Notes: a model not told the origin generated them from the letters alone. A stretch of 64,000 nucleotides of DNA from Hydrogenophaga sp. (GCF_019264445.1 NZ_JAHVAB010000057.1:1-64000); one strand, 5' to 3'; positions 30,146-40,170 are shown, numbered from the stretch's first letter. Numbers and translations are program-made.

Positions 30146-30805
30146 ATGCTCAACTCTTTGCACGACGAGGTGGCCACGAAGTTGCGGGAACGCATCTTTG
30201 CGGGGGCACTGGCGCCGGGCAGTTTTGTTGACGAGCACGCGTTGTGCGCCGAACTGGCGATCTCGCGCACGCCACTGCGCGAAGCGCTCAAGGTGCTCAC
30301 GGCTGAGGGTTTGCTCAGGCACGAGCCACGGCGCGGGTGCTTTGTGAGCGAGGTCACCGAAAGCGATCTGGACGACATCTTCCCTGTGATCGCGCTGCTC
30401 GAGGGTCGCTGCGCGTTTGAAGCCGCCAACAACGCTACCGACGCGGACCTCGCCACGCTGGAGCAACTGCACGAGCGGCTCAACCGCTGCGCCAAAGCCC
30501 GGCTCATCAACGAGTACTACGAGGCCAATTTCGCCATCCACGAGGCCATCATCACCCTGGCCAACAACCGCTGGCTGGCGCAGGTGATCGTTGACCTGCG
30601 CAAGATCGTCAAGCTCGCGCGCCTGCAGCAGCTGCACGCGCCGGGCCGGCTGGACCAGAGCCTGTCGGAGCACATGGCCGTGTTTGCGGCGCTCAAGGCG
30701 CGCGACGCCGAGGGCGCGGAAGCCGCCATGCGAACCCACCTCACGCGCCAGCGCGTGGCCTTGCGCGACCTCGCGCGCAGCCAGAAGTCCCGGCTCAAGG
30801 CATGA
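30146..30805 (+). CDS. GntR-family (FCD) regulator of malonate genes
   Basis: 219 aa. N-terminal winged HTH (SRTPLREALKVLTAEGLLRHEPRRGCFV) and an all-helical FCD ligand domain with metal-site-like residues (FAIHEAIITLANN, LSEHMAVFAAL). First gene of a malonate cluster, analogous to matR. The ligand is probably malonate or malonyl-CoA (inference from neighbours). A palindromic operator precedes it. Confidence 0.9.
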   Translation: MLNSLHDEVATKLRERIFAGALAPGSFVDEHALCAELAISRTPLREALKVLTAEGLLRHEPRRGCFVSEVTESDLDDIFPVIALLEGRCAFEAANNATDADLATLEQLHERLNRCAKARLINEYYEANFAIHEAIITLANNRWLAQVIVDLRKIVKLARLQQLHAPGRLDQSLSEHMAVFAALKARDAEGAEAAMRTHLTRQRVALRDLARSQKSRLKA

Positions 30806-30866
30806 ACGCGCTGCCTCGCCTTCGCCCCGCCACCCGCACCACCGCGCCCCACCTGGAGGTATTCCC

Positions 30867-32198
30867 GTGACTCCCCCCGACTGGCTTGCACAGGGCGTCT
30901 CGATGCTGCGCCCAGCCCCCAAGGTCTCCGCCCCGCGCACGACCCAGGAGCGGCTCAAGGCGACCTTGAGGCACGACGAGGAGGCGATGTCGCCCCGCAT
31001 GCTGCGCCAGTCGCTCAAGGAGCTGCAGGCCATCGTGGACCCGCTGGTGAGCGAGGTCGAAGGCGGACGGCGCGCGCAAGCCATGATGGACTGGTACGCC
31101 AGTGCCACGCCGCCCCACCGGCGCGACCTGTGGCTGCTCATGAGCGAGCGCTTTGTGGCCGACCCGCAGCATGTGAAGCAGGCACAGGCCCAGTTCGCTG
31201 CGGCGGTGGGCACGCCCGATGAGGCGGCCGCCGAGGTGCTGTACCGCCGCGCCACCGTGTCGCCCCGGCGCCGCCTGCTGCAGCGCTTCAGCGCCAACCC
31301 CGACGGTGTGCGCTTTCTGGTGGACATGCGTGCCGAGTTTCAGCCACAACTCAAGACCGACAAGCGCCTGCTCGCGCTCGATGTCGAGATGGAATACATG
31401 TTCTCCACCTGGTTTGACGTGGGTTTCCTCGACCTGCAGCGCATCACCTGGGATTCGCCCGCCTCGCTGGTGGAAAAGCTCATCAAGTACGAAGCGGTGC
31501 ACGACATCCGCAGCTGGTCCGACGTGAAGAACCGGCTGGACAGCGACCGGCGCTGCTACGGCTTCTTTCATCCGCGGTTGCCCGGCGAGCCGCTGATCTT
31601 TGTGGAGGTGGCGCTCATGAACGAGATCGCCGCCAGCATCACGCCGCTGCTCGACGAATCGGCCGAGCCGGCGGACCTGGACAAGGCGACCACCGCCATC
31701 TTCTATTCCATCAGCAACACGCAGACGGGCCTGAAGGGTGTGAGCTTTGGCGACTCGCTCATCAAACGCGTGGTGGAAACGCTCAAGCAGGAGTTTCCGC
31801 GCCTCAAGACCTTTGCCACCCTCTCGCCCATTCCCGGGCTGCGCGGCTGGCTCGCGAAGAACGCACCGGCCGAGCTCGTGAAGACCTGGGAGCGGGTCGA
31901 CGAACTGGCCGAAGGCGCCCCCGAGCGCCGCACCCTCATGGGATGGGCCGCACGGTACCTGGGCGAAGAGCTGCACAACGGCAAACCGCTGGACCCGGTG
32001 GCCCGCTTTCACCTGGGCAACGGTGCGCGGGTGGAGCGGCTGAACTGGGCGGCCGACCCTTCGGCCAAAGGCCTCAAGCAGTCCCACGGGCTGATGGTGA
32101 ACTACCTCTATGACCTCAAGCGCCTGGACAAGCACCGGGCCTTGCTCGCGCAGGGAAAAATCCCGATAGCCGCAGCGATCAAAGACCTATACCTTTGA
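30867..32198 (+). CDS. Malonyl-CoA decarboxylase
   Basis: 443 aa. Decarboxylates malonyl-CoA to acetyl-CoA. Family features: N-terminal helical domain (residues 30-150) and a C-terminal acetyltransferase-like domain with FHPRLPGEPLIFVEVAL, STTQTGLKGVSFG-like NTQTGLKGVSFGD, FATLSPIPG and KQSHGLMVNYLYDL. The start is GTG at 30867 with GGAGGT 6 bp upstream; the frame is open further up inside gntR but that part is not family-like. It forms a catabolic pair with the malonyl-CoA synthetase at 34002. Confidence 0.93.
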   Translation: MTPPDWLAQGVSMLRPAPKVSAPRTTQERLKATLRHDEEAMSPRMLRQSLKELQAIVDPLVSEVEGGRRAQAMMDWYASATPPHRRDLWLLMSERFVADPQHVKQAQAQFAAAVGTPDEAAAEVLYRRATVSPRRRLLQRFSANPDGVRFLVDMRAEFQPQLKTDKRLLALDVEMEYMFSTWFDVGFLDLQRITWDSPASLVEKLIKYEAVHDIRSWSDVKNRLDSDRRCYGFFHPRLPGEPLIFVEVALMNEIAASITPLLDESAEPADLDKATTAIFYSISNTQTGLKGVSFGDSLIKRVVETLKQEFPRLKTFATLSPIPGLRGWLAKNAPAELVKTWERVDELAEGAPERRTLMGWAARYLGEELHNGKPLDPVARFHLGNGARVERLNWAADPSAKGLKQSHGLMVNYLYDLKRLDKHRALLAQGKIPIAAAIKDLYL

Positions 32199-32229
32199 CG
32201 CCGCCATTTCAACCACAGGAGACAACAGC

Positions 32230-33216
32230 ATGACGGACAGCCTGAACAGAAGAGACATCTTGCGCGCGGCCATGGCCAGCGCCACCCTTTACGCCACGGC
32301 GGGTCACGCACAGTCGACCTGGCCGAGCAAGCCGGTGACGATGATCGTGCCGTTCCCTGCCGGTGGTGGCACCGACGCCTTTGCCCGCCCCATGGCCGCG
32401 CAGTTTTCCCGCCTGACGGGCAAGAGCCTGGTGATCGACAACCGCGGTGGCGCGGGTGGCACGCTGGGCGCCGGCATCGCGGCCAAGGCCGCGCCCGATG
32501 GCTACACGCTCTTCATGGGCGCGGTGCACCACGCCATTGCACCGAGCATGTACCCCAAGCTCGACTACGACCTGGAGAAAGACATGGTCCCGCTGATCCT
32601 GGTGGCCAGCGTGCCGCAGGTGGTGGTGGTCAACCCCAAGCGCGTGACGGCGGCCAACTTCAAGGAGTTCCTGGCCATGGTCAAGTCCAATCCCGGCAAG
32701 CTGAACTACGCCTCGGCGGGCGGTGGCACCTCGCACCACCTCGCGGGCGAGCTCTTCAAGCAGCAGACGAAAACCTTCATCACCCACATTCCGTACCGCG
32801 GCGCGGGCCCCGCGCTCAACGATCTCATTGCCGGCCAGGTGGACGTGATGTTCGACGGCCTGGGTTCTTCTGCTGCGCACATCAAGGGCGGTCGCATCAA
32901 GGCCCTGATGGTCTCGGGCAACAAGCGCAGCCCCGCTTTGCCCGACGTGCCCTGCGCCGCCGAAATGGGCCTGCCCGACTACAACGTGACCACCTGGTAC
33001 GGCGTGTGGGCGCCGCGTGGCACACCGGCCGATGCGCAGGCGCGCGCCATCGAGGAAATCCGAAAGGCCGTGAGCACCGACGAAGCCAAGGCCGTCTGGG
33101 CCAGTCAGGGCGCAGAGTTTGCCAACGTGAGCGGTCCGCAGTTCGACGCCTTCGTCAAGGGCGAGATCCGCAAGTGGGCCGACGTGGTCAAGGCCTCGGG
33201 CGCCACGCTCGAATGA
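32230..33216 (+). CDS. Bug/TctC-family periplasmic substrate-binding protein
   Basis: 328 aa. N-terminal Tat/Sec-like signal with NRRDILRAAM and cleavage near GHAQ. The mature protein has Bug features: WPSKPVTMIVPFPAGGGTDAFAR, IDNRGGAGGTLGA, KAAPDGYTLF and HIPYRGAGPALNDLIAGQVDVMFD. It probably binds malonate or a related acid in the periplasm; no tripartite transporter membrane genes are nearby. Confidence 0.9.
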   Translation: MTDSLNRRDILRAAMASATLYATAGHAQSTWPSKPVTMIVPFPAGGGTDAFARPMAAQFSRLTGKSLVIDNRGGAGGTLGAGIAAKAAPDGYTLFMGAVHHAIAPSMYPKLDYDLEKDMVPLILVASVPQVVVVNPKRVTAANFKEFLAMVKSNPGKLNYASAGGGTSHHLAGELFKQQTKTFITHIPYRGAGPALNDLIAGQVDVMFDGLGSSAAHIKGGRIKALMVSGNKRSPALPDVPCAAEMGLPDYNVTTWYGVWAPRGTPADAQARAIEEIRKAVSTDEAKAVWASQGAEFANVSGPQFDAFVKGEIRKWADVVKASGATLE

Positions 33217-33983
33217 GCGGTCAGGTCCGTTGCTCGGTGGCCGACGGGCTGGCGTGGGTCACGCTGGCCCATGCCGGCAAATTCAACGCCATGTCGCGCG
33301 CGATGTGGCGCCAGCTCAAGGCTGTCTTCACCGCGCTGCAAGCCGACACCGGGCTGCGCGGCGCGGTGGTGGCGGGCGAGGGCGGCCACTTCTGTGCGGG
33401 CGGCGACATTGCCGAGTACCCCGACTTCCGCTTTGACGAAGCGCAGTTGCGCGACTTCCATGAGAACGATGTGTGGGGCGGCCTGCAGGCCATGCTGGCT
33501 TGCGACCTGCCGCTGATCGCACAGATCGAGGGCAACTGCATGGGCGCCGGCGTGGAAATCGCCAGTTGCTGCGACATCCGCGTGGCCGGGCAGGGCGCAC
33601 GCTTTGGTGCGCCCATCGCCCGGCTGGGCTTTCCCATGGCCCCGCGCGAGGCGCAGCTGGTGGCCCGCGAAGCCGGCGTGGCCACCGCCCGCGAAATGCT
33701 GCTGGAGGCGGCCGTGGTCGCCGCCGATGAGATGCGCGCCCGCGGCTTCCTGAATGCCGTGCTGCCCGATGCCGAGGTGGCAGCGCACGTGCAAACCCGT
33801 GCCCAGCGCATGGCCCGCCTCGCCCCGCAGGCGGCACGCCTGAACAAGCAAACCCTGCGCGCGCTGTGCGCAGGCAATGAACCCATGGACGCTGTGGTGG
33901 CCGGTGCGTACCGCTACGCCGACAGCGCCGAACACCACGAAGGCATCGACGCCTTCCTGGCCAAGCGACAACCCGTTTTCTGA
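33213..33983 (+). CDS. Enoyl-CoA hydratase/isomerase family protein
   Basis: 256 aa. Crotonase fold: GGHFCAGGDIAEY and the oxyanion/active-site stretch IEGNCMGAGVEIASCCDIRVAG. Acts on an acyl-CoA; the exact substrate is unknown. The ATG overlaps the upstream stop (ATGA), placing it in the malonate operon, where its role is not obvious. Confidence 0.9.
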   Translation: MSGQVRCSVADGLAWVTLAHAGKFNAMSRAMWRQLKAVFTALQADTGLRGAVVAGEGGHFCAGGDIAEYPDFRFDEAQLRDFHENDVWGGLQAMLACDLPLIAQIEGNCMGAGVEIASCCDIRVAGQGARFGAPIARLGFPMAPREAQLVAREAGVATAREMLLEAAVVAADEMRARGFLNAVLPDAEVAAHVQTRAQRMARLAPQAARLNKQTLRALCAGNEPMDAVVAGAYRYADSAEHHEGIDAFLAKRQPVF

Positions 33984-34001
33984 AACCACCGTTCAAACAC
34001 C

Positions 34002-35555
34002 ATGAACAACCACAACCTGTATGCCGCGCTGCGCGCGTCGTTCCCCGCCGACCTGGACACCACCGCCGTGGAGACAGTGGGCGGCGCCCACGCGGGCCTG
34101 CGCTACACCTGGCGCGACCTGGACCGCGCCAGCGCCATGATGGCCAACCTGCTCGATTCGCTGAAGCTGCCCGCGGGCTCGCGCATCGCGGCGCAGGTGG
34201 AAAAGTCGGTGGAGGCGCTGGTGCTGTACCTCGCCACGCTGCGCGCAGGTCACGTGTTCCTGCCGCTGAACACGGCTTACCAGTCCGGCGAGATCGAGTA
34301 CTTCATTGGCAACGCCGAGCCCGCCGTGGTGGTGTGCAGCCAGGCCAACTTCGGCTGGGTGTCGAAGATCGCTTTCAAGGCCGGCACGCGCCATGTGTTC
34401 ACGCTCGACGACGACCGCACCGGCAGCCTGCTGCAGCGCGCCGCCCACCACAGCGACCAGCACACGCCTGCGGTCAGCGGCGCCGACGACCTCGGCGTGA
34501 TCATCTACACCAGCGGCACCACCGGGCGCAGCAAGGGGGCCATGCTCTCGCACGGCAACATGCTGAGCAACGCCCAGGTGCTGCGCCAGTACTGGGGCTG
34601 GCAGCAGGGCGACGTGCTGATCCATGCGCTGCCCATCTTTCACGTGCACGGCTTGTTCGTCGCCATTCACGGGGCGCTGCTCAATGGCAGCCCGATGCTG
34701 TGGCTCAACAAGTTCGAGCCGCGCGCGGTGGTGGAGCTGTTTCCGCGCGCCACCGTGTTCATGGGCGTGCCGACGCTGTATGTGCGCTTGCTGGCGGAGC
34801 CCGGCCTCACGAAGCAGCAGGTGGCGCACATGCGGCTGTTCATCTCCGGCTCCGCGCCGCTGCTTATCGAAACCTTTGACGACTGGAAAACCCGCACCGG
34901 CCACACCATCCTGGAGCGCTACGGCATGAGCGAGACGGTGATGATCACCTCCAACCCCTATGCGGCGGACGCGCGCTTTGGCGGCGCGAGTGAGCGGCGT
35001 GGTGGCACGGTGGGCTTTCCCCTGCCGGGCAACGAGCTGCGCGTGGTGGATGAACACACCCGGACCGTGCCGGTGGGCGAGATCGGCGCCATTCAGGTGC
35101 GCGGGCCCAATGTGTTCAAGGGCTACTGGCGCATGCCGGAGAAGACTGCCGAAGAATTCACGGCAGACGGATTCTTCAAGACCGGCGATGTGGGGCGCAT
35201 TGACGAGCGTGGCTACGTGAGCATCGTGGGGCGCAGCAAGGACCTGATCATCTCGGGGGGCTACAACGTGTACCCGGCCGAGATCGAGGGTTGCATCAAC
35301 GAAATGCCCGGTGTGGCCGAGAGTGCGGTGGTGGGCGTGCCGCACCCCGACTTTGGCGAAGTCGGCGTGGCGGTGGTGATTGCCAAGCCCGGCGCGGTGG
35401 TGGACCCGGACGCGGTGGTGGCGGCGCTCAAGGCGCGCCTGGCCAACTTCAAGATCCCCAAGCGCTGCTTCGTGGTGGCCGAGCTGCCGCGCAACACCAT
35501 GGGCAAGGTGCAGAAGAACCTGCTGCGCGAGCAGCACAAGGGTCTGTTCGCCTGA
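34002..35555 (+). CDS. matB: Malonyl-CoA synthetase (MatB-like)
   Basis: 517 aa. ANL-family ligase with YTSGTTGRSKGAMLSHGN, the core ERYGMSETVMITSNPY, FFKTGDVGRIDERGYVSIVGRSKDLIISGGYNVYPAEIE and the C-terminal lysine in PRNTMGKVQKN. Sequence and context (malonyl-CoA decarboxylase and GntR in the same operon) point to malonate activation. It ends the operon, convergent with usp. Confidence 0.92.
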   Translation: MNNHNLYAALRASFPADLDTTAVETVGGAHAGLRYTWRDLDRASAMMANLLDSLKLPAGSRIAAQVEKSVEALVLYLATLRAGHVFLPLNTAYQSGEIEYFIGNAEPAVVVCSQANFGWVSKIAFKAGTRHVFTLDDDRTGSLLQRAAHHSDQHTPAVSGADDLGVIIYTSGTTGRSKGAMLSHGNMLSNAQVLRQYWGWQQGDVLIHALPIFHVHGLFVAIHGALLNGSPMLWLNKFEPRAVVELFPRATVFMGVPTLYVRLLAEPGLTKQQVAHMRLFISGSAPLLIETFDDWKTRTGHTILERYGMSETVMITSNPYAADARFGGASERRGGTVGFPLPGNELRVVDEHTRTVPVGEIGAIQVRGPNVFKGYWRMPEKTAEEFTADGFFKTGDVGRIDERGYVSIVGRSKDLIISGGYNVYPAEIEGCINEMPGVAESAVVGVPHPDFGEVGVAVVIAKPGAVVDPDAVVAALKARLANFKIPKRCFVVAELPRNTMGKVQKNLLREQHKGLFA

Positions 35556-35561
35556 GGCGGG

Positions 35562-36005
35562 TCAGCGCAGCACGAGCACCGGAACGTGCGAGTGCGTCAG
35601 CACCTGCTGCGTCTCGCTGCCCATCAGCAGCCGCTTGATGCCGCGCCGCCCGTGCGAGGCCATCACGATCAGGTCGCACTTGCTGCGCTTGGCCGTGGCG
35701 ATGATCGCCTCGGCCACCAGGTCGGCCTTCACCGTCACCGGCTTGACCTTCACCTCCAGCAATTGCCCGGCTGACTTCACCGCCGTCACCGCGGTCATCG
35801 CTTCGTCGTGCCACTGCTTCTCGATGCGGGCGATCTCGGCCGCGGCCAGGGCCACGCCGCCCTCGAAGTACGTTTGCGGGTAGCGCGGAATCACCTTCAG
35901 CGCCACCACTTCTGCGCCCGTCAGGTCCGCCAGGTTCAGGGTGTGATCCACCGCCATTTGCGACAGTTTTGAGCCGTCGGTCGCTACCAGAATGCGCTTG
36001 TACAT
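35562..36005 (-). CDS. Universal stress protein, UspA family
   Basis: 147 aa, a complete single Usp domain. MYKRILVATDGSKLSQMAV opens it, and the ATP-binding loop GRRGIKRLLMGSETQQVL (G-x2-G-x9-G-S/T) is present. Cytoplasmic. The FNR-type box at 36067 is centred about 41 bp before a plausible start point 27 bp upstream of its ATG, so microaerobic induction is likely. Confidence 0.92.
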   Translation of the reverse strand: MYKRILVATDGSKLSQMAVDHTLNLADLTGAEVVALKVIPRYPQTYFEGGVALAAAEIARIEKQWHDEAMTAVTAVKSAGQLLEVKVKPVTVKADLVAEAIIATAKRSKCDLIVMASHGRRGIKRLLMGSETQQVLTHSHVPVLVLR

Positions 36006-36066
36006 GGAGTGCTCCTTGTGTGTTGATGGCAGAGGCCTCAGGTTAGTCCGATGCGCACCGCCGGGG

Positions 36067-36080
36067 TTGACCTATGTCAA
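36067..36080. promoter_or_regulatory. FNR-type box between usp and ccoI
   Basis: TTGACCTATGTCAA matches the TTGAT-N4-ATCAA consensus at 8 of 10 positions and is perfectly symmetric in its arms. It sits in the divergent gap and may serve both genes. Confidence 0.75.
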
Positions 36081-36114
36081 AGGGTTGAAACACGACGTGA
36101 ACTAGGCTTGCGCC

Positions 36115-38475
36115 ATGCCTCAAGCTGCGTCCGTTTTGCCGGCAAGCCGCGTGCCTGCTGTCCCCACCGTTGACCCTGCCACCCCGGCCAGGGCTGGCGC
36201 TGGCATGGAGTGGCTCGGCCTGCACCGCGGCCCGCTGACGGTGACCGACGACTTCGCCGTGCTGGACGACCCGGTCGAGCAGGACACCTTCACGCGCAGC
36301 GACCTGCAAGGCCTCGCTCCGGACGAGGCCGAGTCGGTGCTGGTGGTGCAGGGGATGTATTGCGCTGCCTGTGCCGACACGGTGGAAGCGGCCTTGCAGG
36401 GCCAGCGCGGTGTGCGCCGCGCACAGGTGCACGCCGCCACGCGCCGCCTCACCTTGCAATGGCAACCCTCGCAGACGCGCCTGTCAGACCTCGCCCGCAA
36501 GGTGGGCGACGTGGGTTACCGCCTGTTGCCCATGCAGCAGGCCTTGTCGGTCAGCGAGCGCCTGCGCGAGACGCGCCAGGCGCTCTGGCGCCTGTTCGTG
36601 GCGGGCTTTTGCATGATGCAGGTGATGATGTACGCGTGGCCCGCGTACGTGACCACGCCGGGCGACATTCCGCCCGACATCGAGCAGCTGCTGCGCTGGG
36701 CGAGCTGGGTGATCAGCCTGCCGGTGGTGTTCTTTGCCAGTGGCCCTTTCTTTGCCAGCGCCTGGCGCGACCTGCGGCATGGCCGCGTCGGCATGGACAC
36801 GCCGGTCTCCATCGGCATCCTGGTGACGTTTCTCGTGAGCTCGGCCGCCACCTTCGACCCCGCCGGACCCTGGGGCACCGAGGTGTGGTTCGACTCGCTC
36901 ACCATGTTCGTGTTCTTCCTGCTGGGCGGGCGCTACCTCGAACACAAGGCGCGCGACCGCACAGCGGGAGCGCTCGACAGCCTGATGAACCGCCTGCCCG
37001 AGGTCTGTGACCGGCAGAAGGCCGAGGGGGGCTACGAGTCGGTGTCGCTGCGGCGTCTGAAGGTGGGCGACACCGTGCGCGTGCAGGCTGGGCAGGCCTT
37101 TCCCGCCGACGGCGAACTGCTCGATGGGGTGGCGCAGGTGGATGAGGCGCTGCTCACAGGCGAGTCGCACCCGGTGGCCATCAAGGCCGGGCAGGGCGTG
37201 GTGGCGGGCAGCTTCAACCTGGGCGGCCCGGTGCGGGTGCGCCTGAACCGCGTGGGGCCAGACACCCGTTTTGCCCAGATCGTGCAGCTCATGGAGCGCG
37301 CCTCCACCGAGCGGCCACGCCTGGCCGTGCTCGCCGACCGCGTGGCCGCGCCGTTTCTGCTGCTGGTGTTGCTCGCCGCGGTGCTGGCCTTTGCCGGGTG
37401 GTGGCAGGTCGATCACACCCAGGCGCTGGCGGTGGCCGTGGCGGTGCTCATCGTCACCTGCCCCTGTGCGCTCTCGCTGGCCACGCCGGCGGCCATGCTG
37501 GCCTCGGCCGGGGCGCTGGCGCGGCGCGGTGTGCTGGTGCGACGGCTGCAGGCCTTCGAGGCGCTGGCCGGCATCGACGCCGTGGTGTTCGACAAGACCG
37601 GCACCCTCACGCACGACCGGCTGCAGCTGCGCCGTGTGAGCACGCGCGAGGGCGTCAGCGAAGCGCAGGCGCTCGCGCTGGCCGGTGCCCTGGCCGAGGG
37701 CTCGCTGCACCCGGTCTCGCGCGCGATCGCAGAGCAGGCTCGGAAGGCGCCTTCAGGGCTGGCCCCGCTGGCCGGCCACACCGAGCGTGCCGGGCACGGC
37801 ATGCAGGCGCTGCAGGACGATGGCGCCTGGGTGCGGCTGGGCTCTGCGGCGTTTTGTGGCGTGGAGGCCCAGCGCCTCATGCCCGACGGCGTGCCCGTGG
37901 TGTACCTCGGCGATGCACGGGGCTGGCTGGCCAGCTTCGAGCTGCAGGAAAGCCTGCGCGAAGACGCGCACGAGGCCGTGTGCGCCCTGCGCGAGCTCGG
38001 CGTGCGCACCTGGCTGCTGTCGGGCGACCACGAGGCTGCCGCGCGGCAGGTGGGGCTGGCGGTGGGGGTGGACCACGTGGTGGCCAGCGCATCGCCCGAA
38101 CAGAAGCTGGCCGAGATCGCGGCCATGCAGGCGCGTGGCCTGCAGGTGGCGATGGTGGGCGATGGCCTGAACGACGGACCGGTGCTGGCGCGCGCCAACA
38201 CCTCGTTTGCACTCGGTCACGCGGCACCGCTGGCGCAGGCGCAGTCCGACTTCATCGTGCAGGGTGGTCAGGTGATGGACGTGGTGCGCACGCTCGTGCA
38301 GGCGCGCGCCACGCTGCGCACCGTGCGGCAGAACCTGGTGTGGGCAGCGGCCTACAACCTGGTGTGCGTGCCGCTGGCGCTCATGGGTTTCATGCCGCCC
38401 TGGCTGGCCGGTCTGGGCATGGCCGCCAGCTCGCTGCTGGTGATCGGCAACGCGCTGCGCCTGGCGCGCCGCTGA
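36115..38475 (+). CDS. ccoI: Copper-transporting P-type ATPase of cbb3 assembly
   Basis: 786 aa. N-terminal metal-binding domain GMYCAACADTVEAAL (CxxC at about 83-86), eight membrane helices, TGES, CPCALSLATP (ion channel motif), DKTGTLT (phosphorylated Asp), SLHPVSRA and GDGLNDGPVLA. The CcoI/FixI type feeds copper to cbb3 oxidase. Starts at 36115 or at the in-frame ATG 36205 are both possible; the first coincides with the transcription start expected from the FNR box. ccoS follows within 10 bp. Confidence 0.93.
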   Translation: MPQAASVLPASRVPAVPTVDPATPARAGAGMEWLGLHRGPLTVTDDFAVLDDPVEQDTFTRSDLQGLAPDEAESVLVVQGMYCAACADTVEAALQGQRGVRRAQVHAATRRLTLQWQPSQTRLSDLARKVGDVGYRLLPMQQALSVSERLRETRQALWRLFVAGFCMMQVMMYAWPAYVTTPGDIPPDIEQLLRWASWVISLPVVFFASGPFFASAWRDLRHGRVGMDTPVSIGILVTFLVSSAATFDPAGPWGTEVWFDSLTMFVFFLLGGRYLEHKARDRTAGALDSLMNRLPEVCDRQKAEGGYESVSLRRLKVGDTVRVQAGQAFPADGELLDGVAQVDEALLTGESHPVAIKAGQGVVAGSFNLGGPVRVRLNRVGPDTRFAQIVQLMERASTERPRLAVLADRVAAPFLLLVLLAAVLAFAGWWQVDHTQALAVAVAVLIVTCPCALSLATPAAMLASAGALARRGVLVRRLQAFEALAGIDAVVFDKTGTLTHDRLQLRRVSTREGVSEAQALALAGALAEGSLHPVSRAIAEQARKAPSGLAPLAGHTERAGHGMQALQDDGAWVRLGSAAFCGVEAQRLMPDGVPVVYLGDARGWLASFELQESLREDAHEAVCALRELGVRTWLLSGDHEAAARQVGLAVGVDHVVASASPEQKLAEIAAMQARGLQVAMVGDGLNDGPVLARANTSFALGHAAPLAQAQSDFIVQGGQVMDVVRTLVQARATLRTVRQNLVWAAAYNLVCVPLALMGFMPPWLAGLGMAASSLLVIGNALRLARR

Positions 38476-38484
38476 AGGTTTCTC

Positions 38485-38622
38485 ATGGACATCCTCTACC
38501 TCCTCATCCCCGTTTCTGTCCTGCTCGTCTTCGGGATCATCGGCGTGTTCTGGTGGGCGTTGCAGGCCGGCCAGTTCGACAACATCGAGCGCGAAGGCGA
38601 GCGCATTCTCAAGGGCGATTGA
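38485..38622 (+). CDS. ccoS: cbb3 oxidase maturation protein CcoS
   Basis: 45 aa: one membrane helix (YLLIPVSVLLVFGIIGVFWWAL) followed by GQFDNIEREGERIL, the diagnostic CcoS motif. It is needed for cofactor insertion into cbb3 oxidase. It lies 9 bp after ccoI. Confidence 0.93.
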   Translation: MDILYLLIPVSVLLVFGIIGVFWWALQAGQFDNIEREGERILKGD

Positions 38623-38642
38623 GCGTGCAAACAAGGTCGCGC

Positions 38643-38656
38643 TTGATGTAGGTCAA
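38643..38656 (+). promoter_or_regulatory. FNR-type box upstream of ccoN
   Basis: TTGATGTAGGTCAA, one base from the perfect FNR half-sites, centred 65 bp upstream of the ccoN ATG; a transcription start 41 bp downstream would give a leader of about 24 bases. Confidence 0.8.
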
Positions 38657-38714
38657 GGCGCAAAACAGACACCCTGCGCACACTGGCATCAGTGACATTT
38701 GCGAGGAGTTCTGT

Positions 38715-40160
38715 ATGTCCGTGACCAACAAGGCCAGCCCATCGGCGGTCTACAACGACCGGGTTGTTCGGCAATTCGCCCTCATGACCGTGGTGTGGGG
38801 CGTGGTGGGGATGCTGGTGGGCGTGATCATCGCCGCCCAGCTCACCTGGCCCGCCCTCAACATGGGTGTCGAGTGGCTCTCTTATGGCCGCTTGCGGCCG
38901 CTGCACACCAACGCGGTGATCTTCGCGTTTGGCGGCTGCGGTCTGTTTGCCGCCAGCTACTACGTGGTGCAGCGCACCTGCCAGGTCCGCATCTTCTCGG
39001 ACAAGCTGGCCGAGTTCACCTTCTGGGGCTGGCAGCTCGTGATCGTGCTGGCGGCCATTTCATTGCCCCTGGGCTACACGCAGGGCAAGGAATACGCCGA
39101 GCTGGAGTGGCCCATCGACCTGCTGATTGCGGTGGTGTGGGTGGCCTATGCCATCGTGTTCTTCGGCACCATCGGCGTGCGCAAGGTGCGCCACATCTAC
39201 GTGGCCAACTGGTTCTTCGGCGCGTTCATTCTGGCGGTGGCGGTGCTGCACATCGTCAACAGCGCGGCAGTGCCGGTGGACCTGTTCAAGAGCTACTCGG
39301 CCTACGCCGGCGTGCAGGACGCCATGGTGCAGTGGTGGTACGGCCACAACGCGGTGGGCTTCTTCCTCACCGCCGGTTTCCTGGGGATGATGTATTACTT
39401 CATTCCCAAGCAGGCCGAGCGCCCGGTGTATTCGTATCGCCTGTCGATCGTGCACTTCTGGGCGCTGATCTTCACCTACATGTGGGCCGGCCCGCACCAC
39501 CTGCACTACACCGCGCTGCCGGACTGGACGCAATCGGTCGGCATGGTGTTCTCGCTGATCCTGCTGGCGCCCAGCTGGGGCGGCATGATCAACGGCATCA
39601 TGACCCTCTCGGGCGCGTGGCACAAACTGCGCGACGACCCGATCCTGCGCTTCCTCATCGTCTCGCTCTCGTTCTACGGCATGTCGACCTTTGAGGGTCC
39701 GATGATGTCGATCAAGACGGTGAACGCACTGAGCCACTACACCGACTGGACCATTGGCCACGTGCACTCGGGTGCCCTGGGCTGGGTGGGCCTGGTGACC
39801 ATGGGCTCCATGTACTACCTGATCCCGCGCCTGTATGGGCAGAAAAAGATGTACTCGGTGCCCGCCATCGAGCTGCACTTCTGGATCGCCACCATCGGCA
39901 TCGTGCTCTACATCGCTGCCATGTGGATCGCAGGGGTCATGCAGGGCTTGATGTGGCGCGCCGTCAACCCCGACGGCAGCCTGACCTACACCTTCGTCGA
40001 ATCCGTCAAGGCCACCTTCCCGTTCTATGTGATCCGCCTCGCCGGTGGCCTGCTGTACCTCGGCGGCATGCTGGTGATGCTGTGGAACACGGTGATGACC
40101 GCGCGCAGTGGCCGGGCAGAAGACGTCCGCATTCCCGCGCTCAACCCCGCTCACGCCTGA
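38715..40160 (+). CDS. ccoN: cbb3-type cytochrome c oxidase subunit I
   Basis: 481 aa, 12 membrane helices. Catalytic subunit holding low-spin heme b, heme b3 and CuB; conserved segments include [52 protein letters not shown] and [19 protein letters not shown] (His ligands). AGGAG lies 8 bp before the ATG. First gene of ccoNOQP, preceded by an FNR box. Confidence 0.97.
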   Translation: MSVTNKASPSAVYNDRVVRQFALMTVVWGVVGMLVGVIIAAQLTWPALNMGVEWLSYGRLRPLHTNAVIFAFGGCGLFAASYYVVQRTCQVRIFSDKLAEFTFWGWQLVIVLAAISLPLGYTQGKEYAELEWPIDLLIAVVWVAYAIVFFGTIGVRKVRHIYVANWFFGAFILAVAVLHIVNSAAVPVDLFKSYSAYAGVQDAMVQWWYGHNAVGFFLTAGFLGMMYYFIPKQAERPVYSYRLSIVHFWALIFTYMWAGPHHLHYTALPDWTQSVGMVFSLILLAPSWGGMINGIMTLSGAWHKLRDDPILRFLIVSLSFYGMSTFEGPMMSIKTVNALSHYTDWTIGHVHSGALGWVGLVTMGSMYYLIPRLYGQKKMYSVPAIELHFWIATIGIVLYIAAMWIAGVMQGLMWRAVNPDGSLTYTFVESVKATFPFYVIRLAGGLLYLGGMLVMLWNTVMTARSGRAEDVRIPALNPAHA

Positions 40161-40170
40161 GGACCACACC

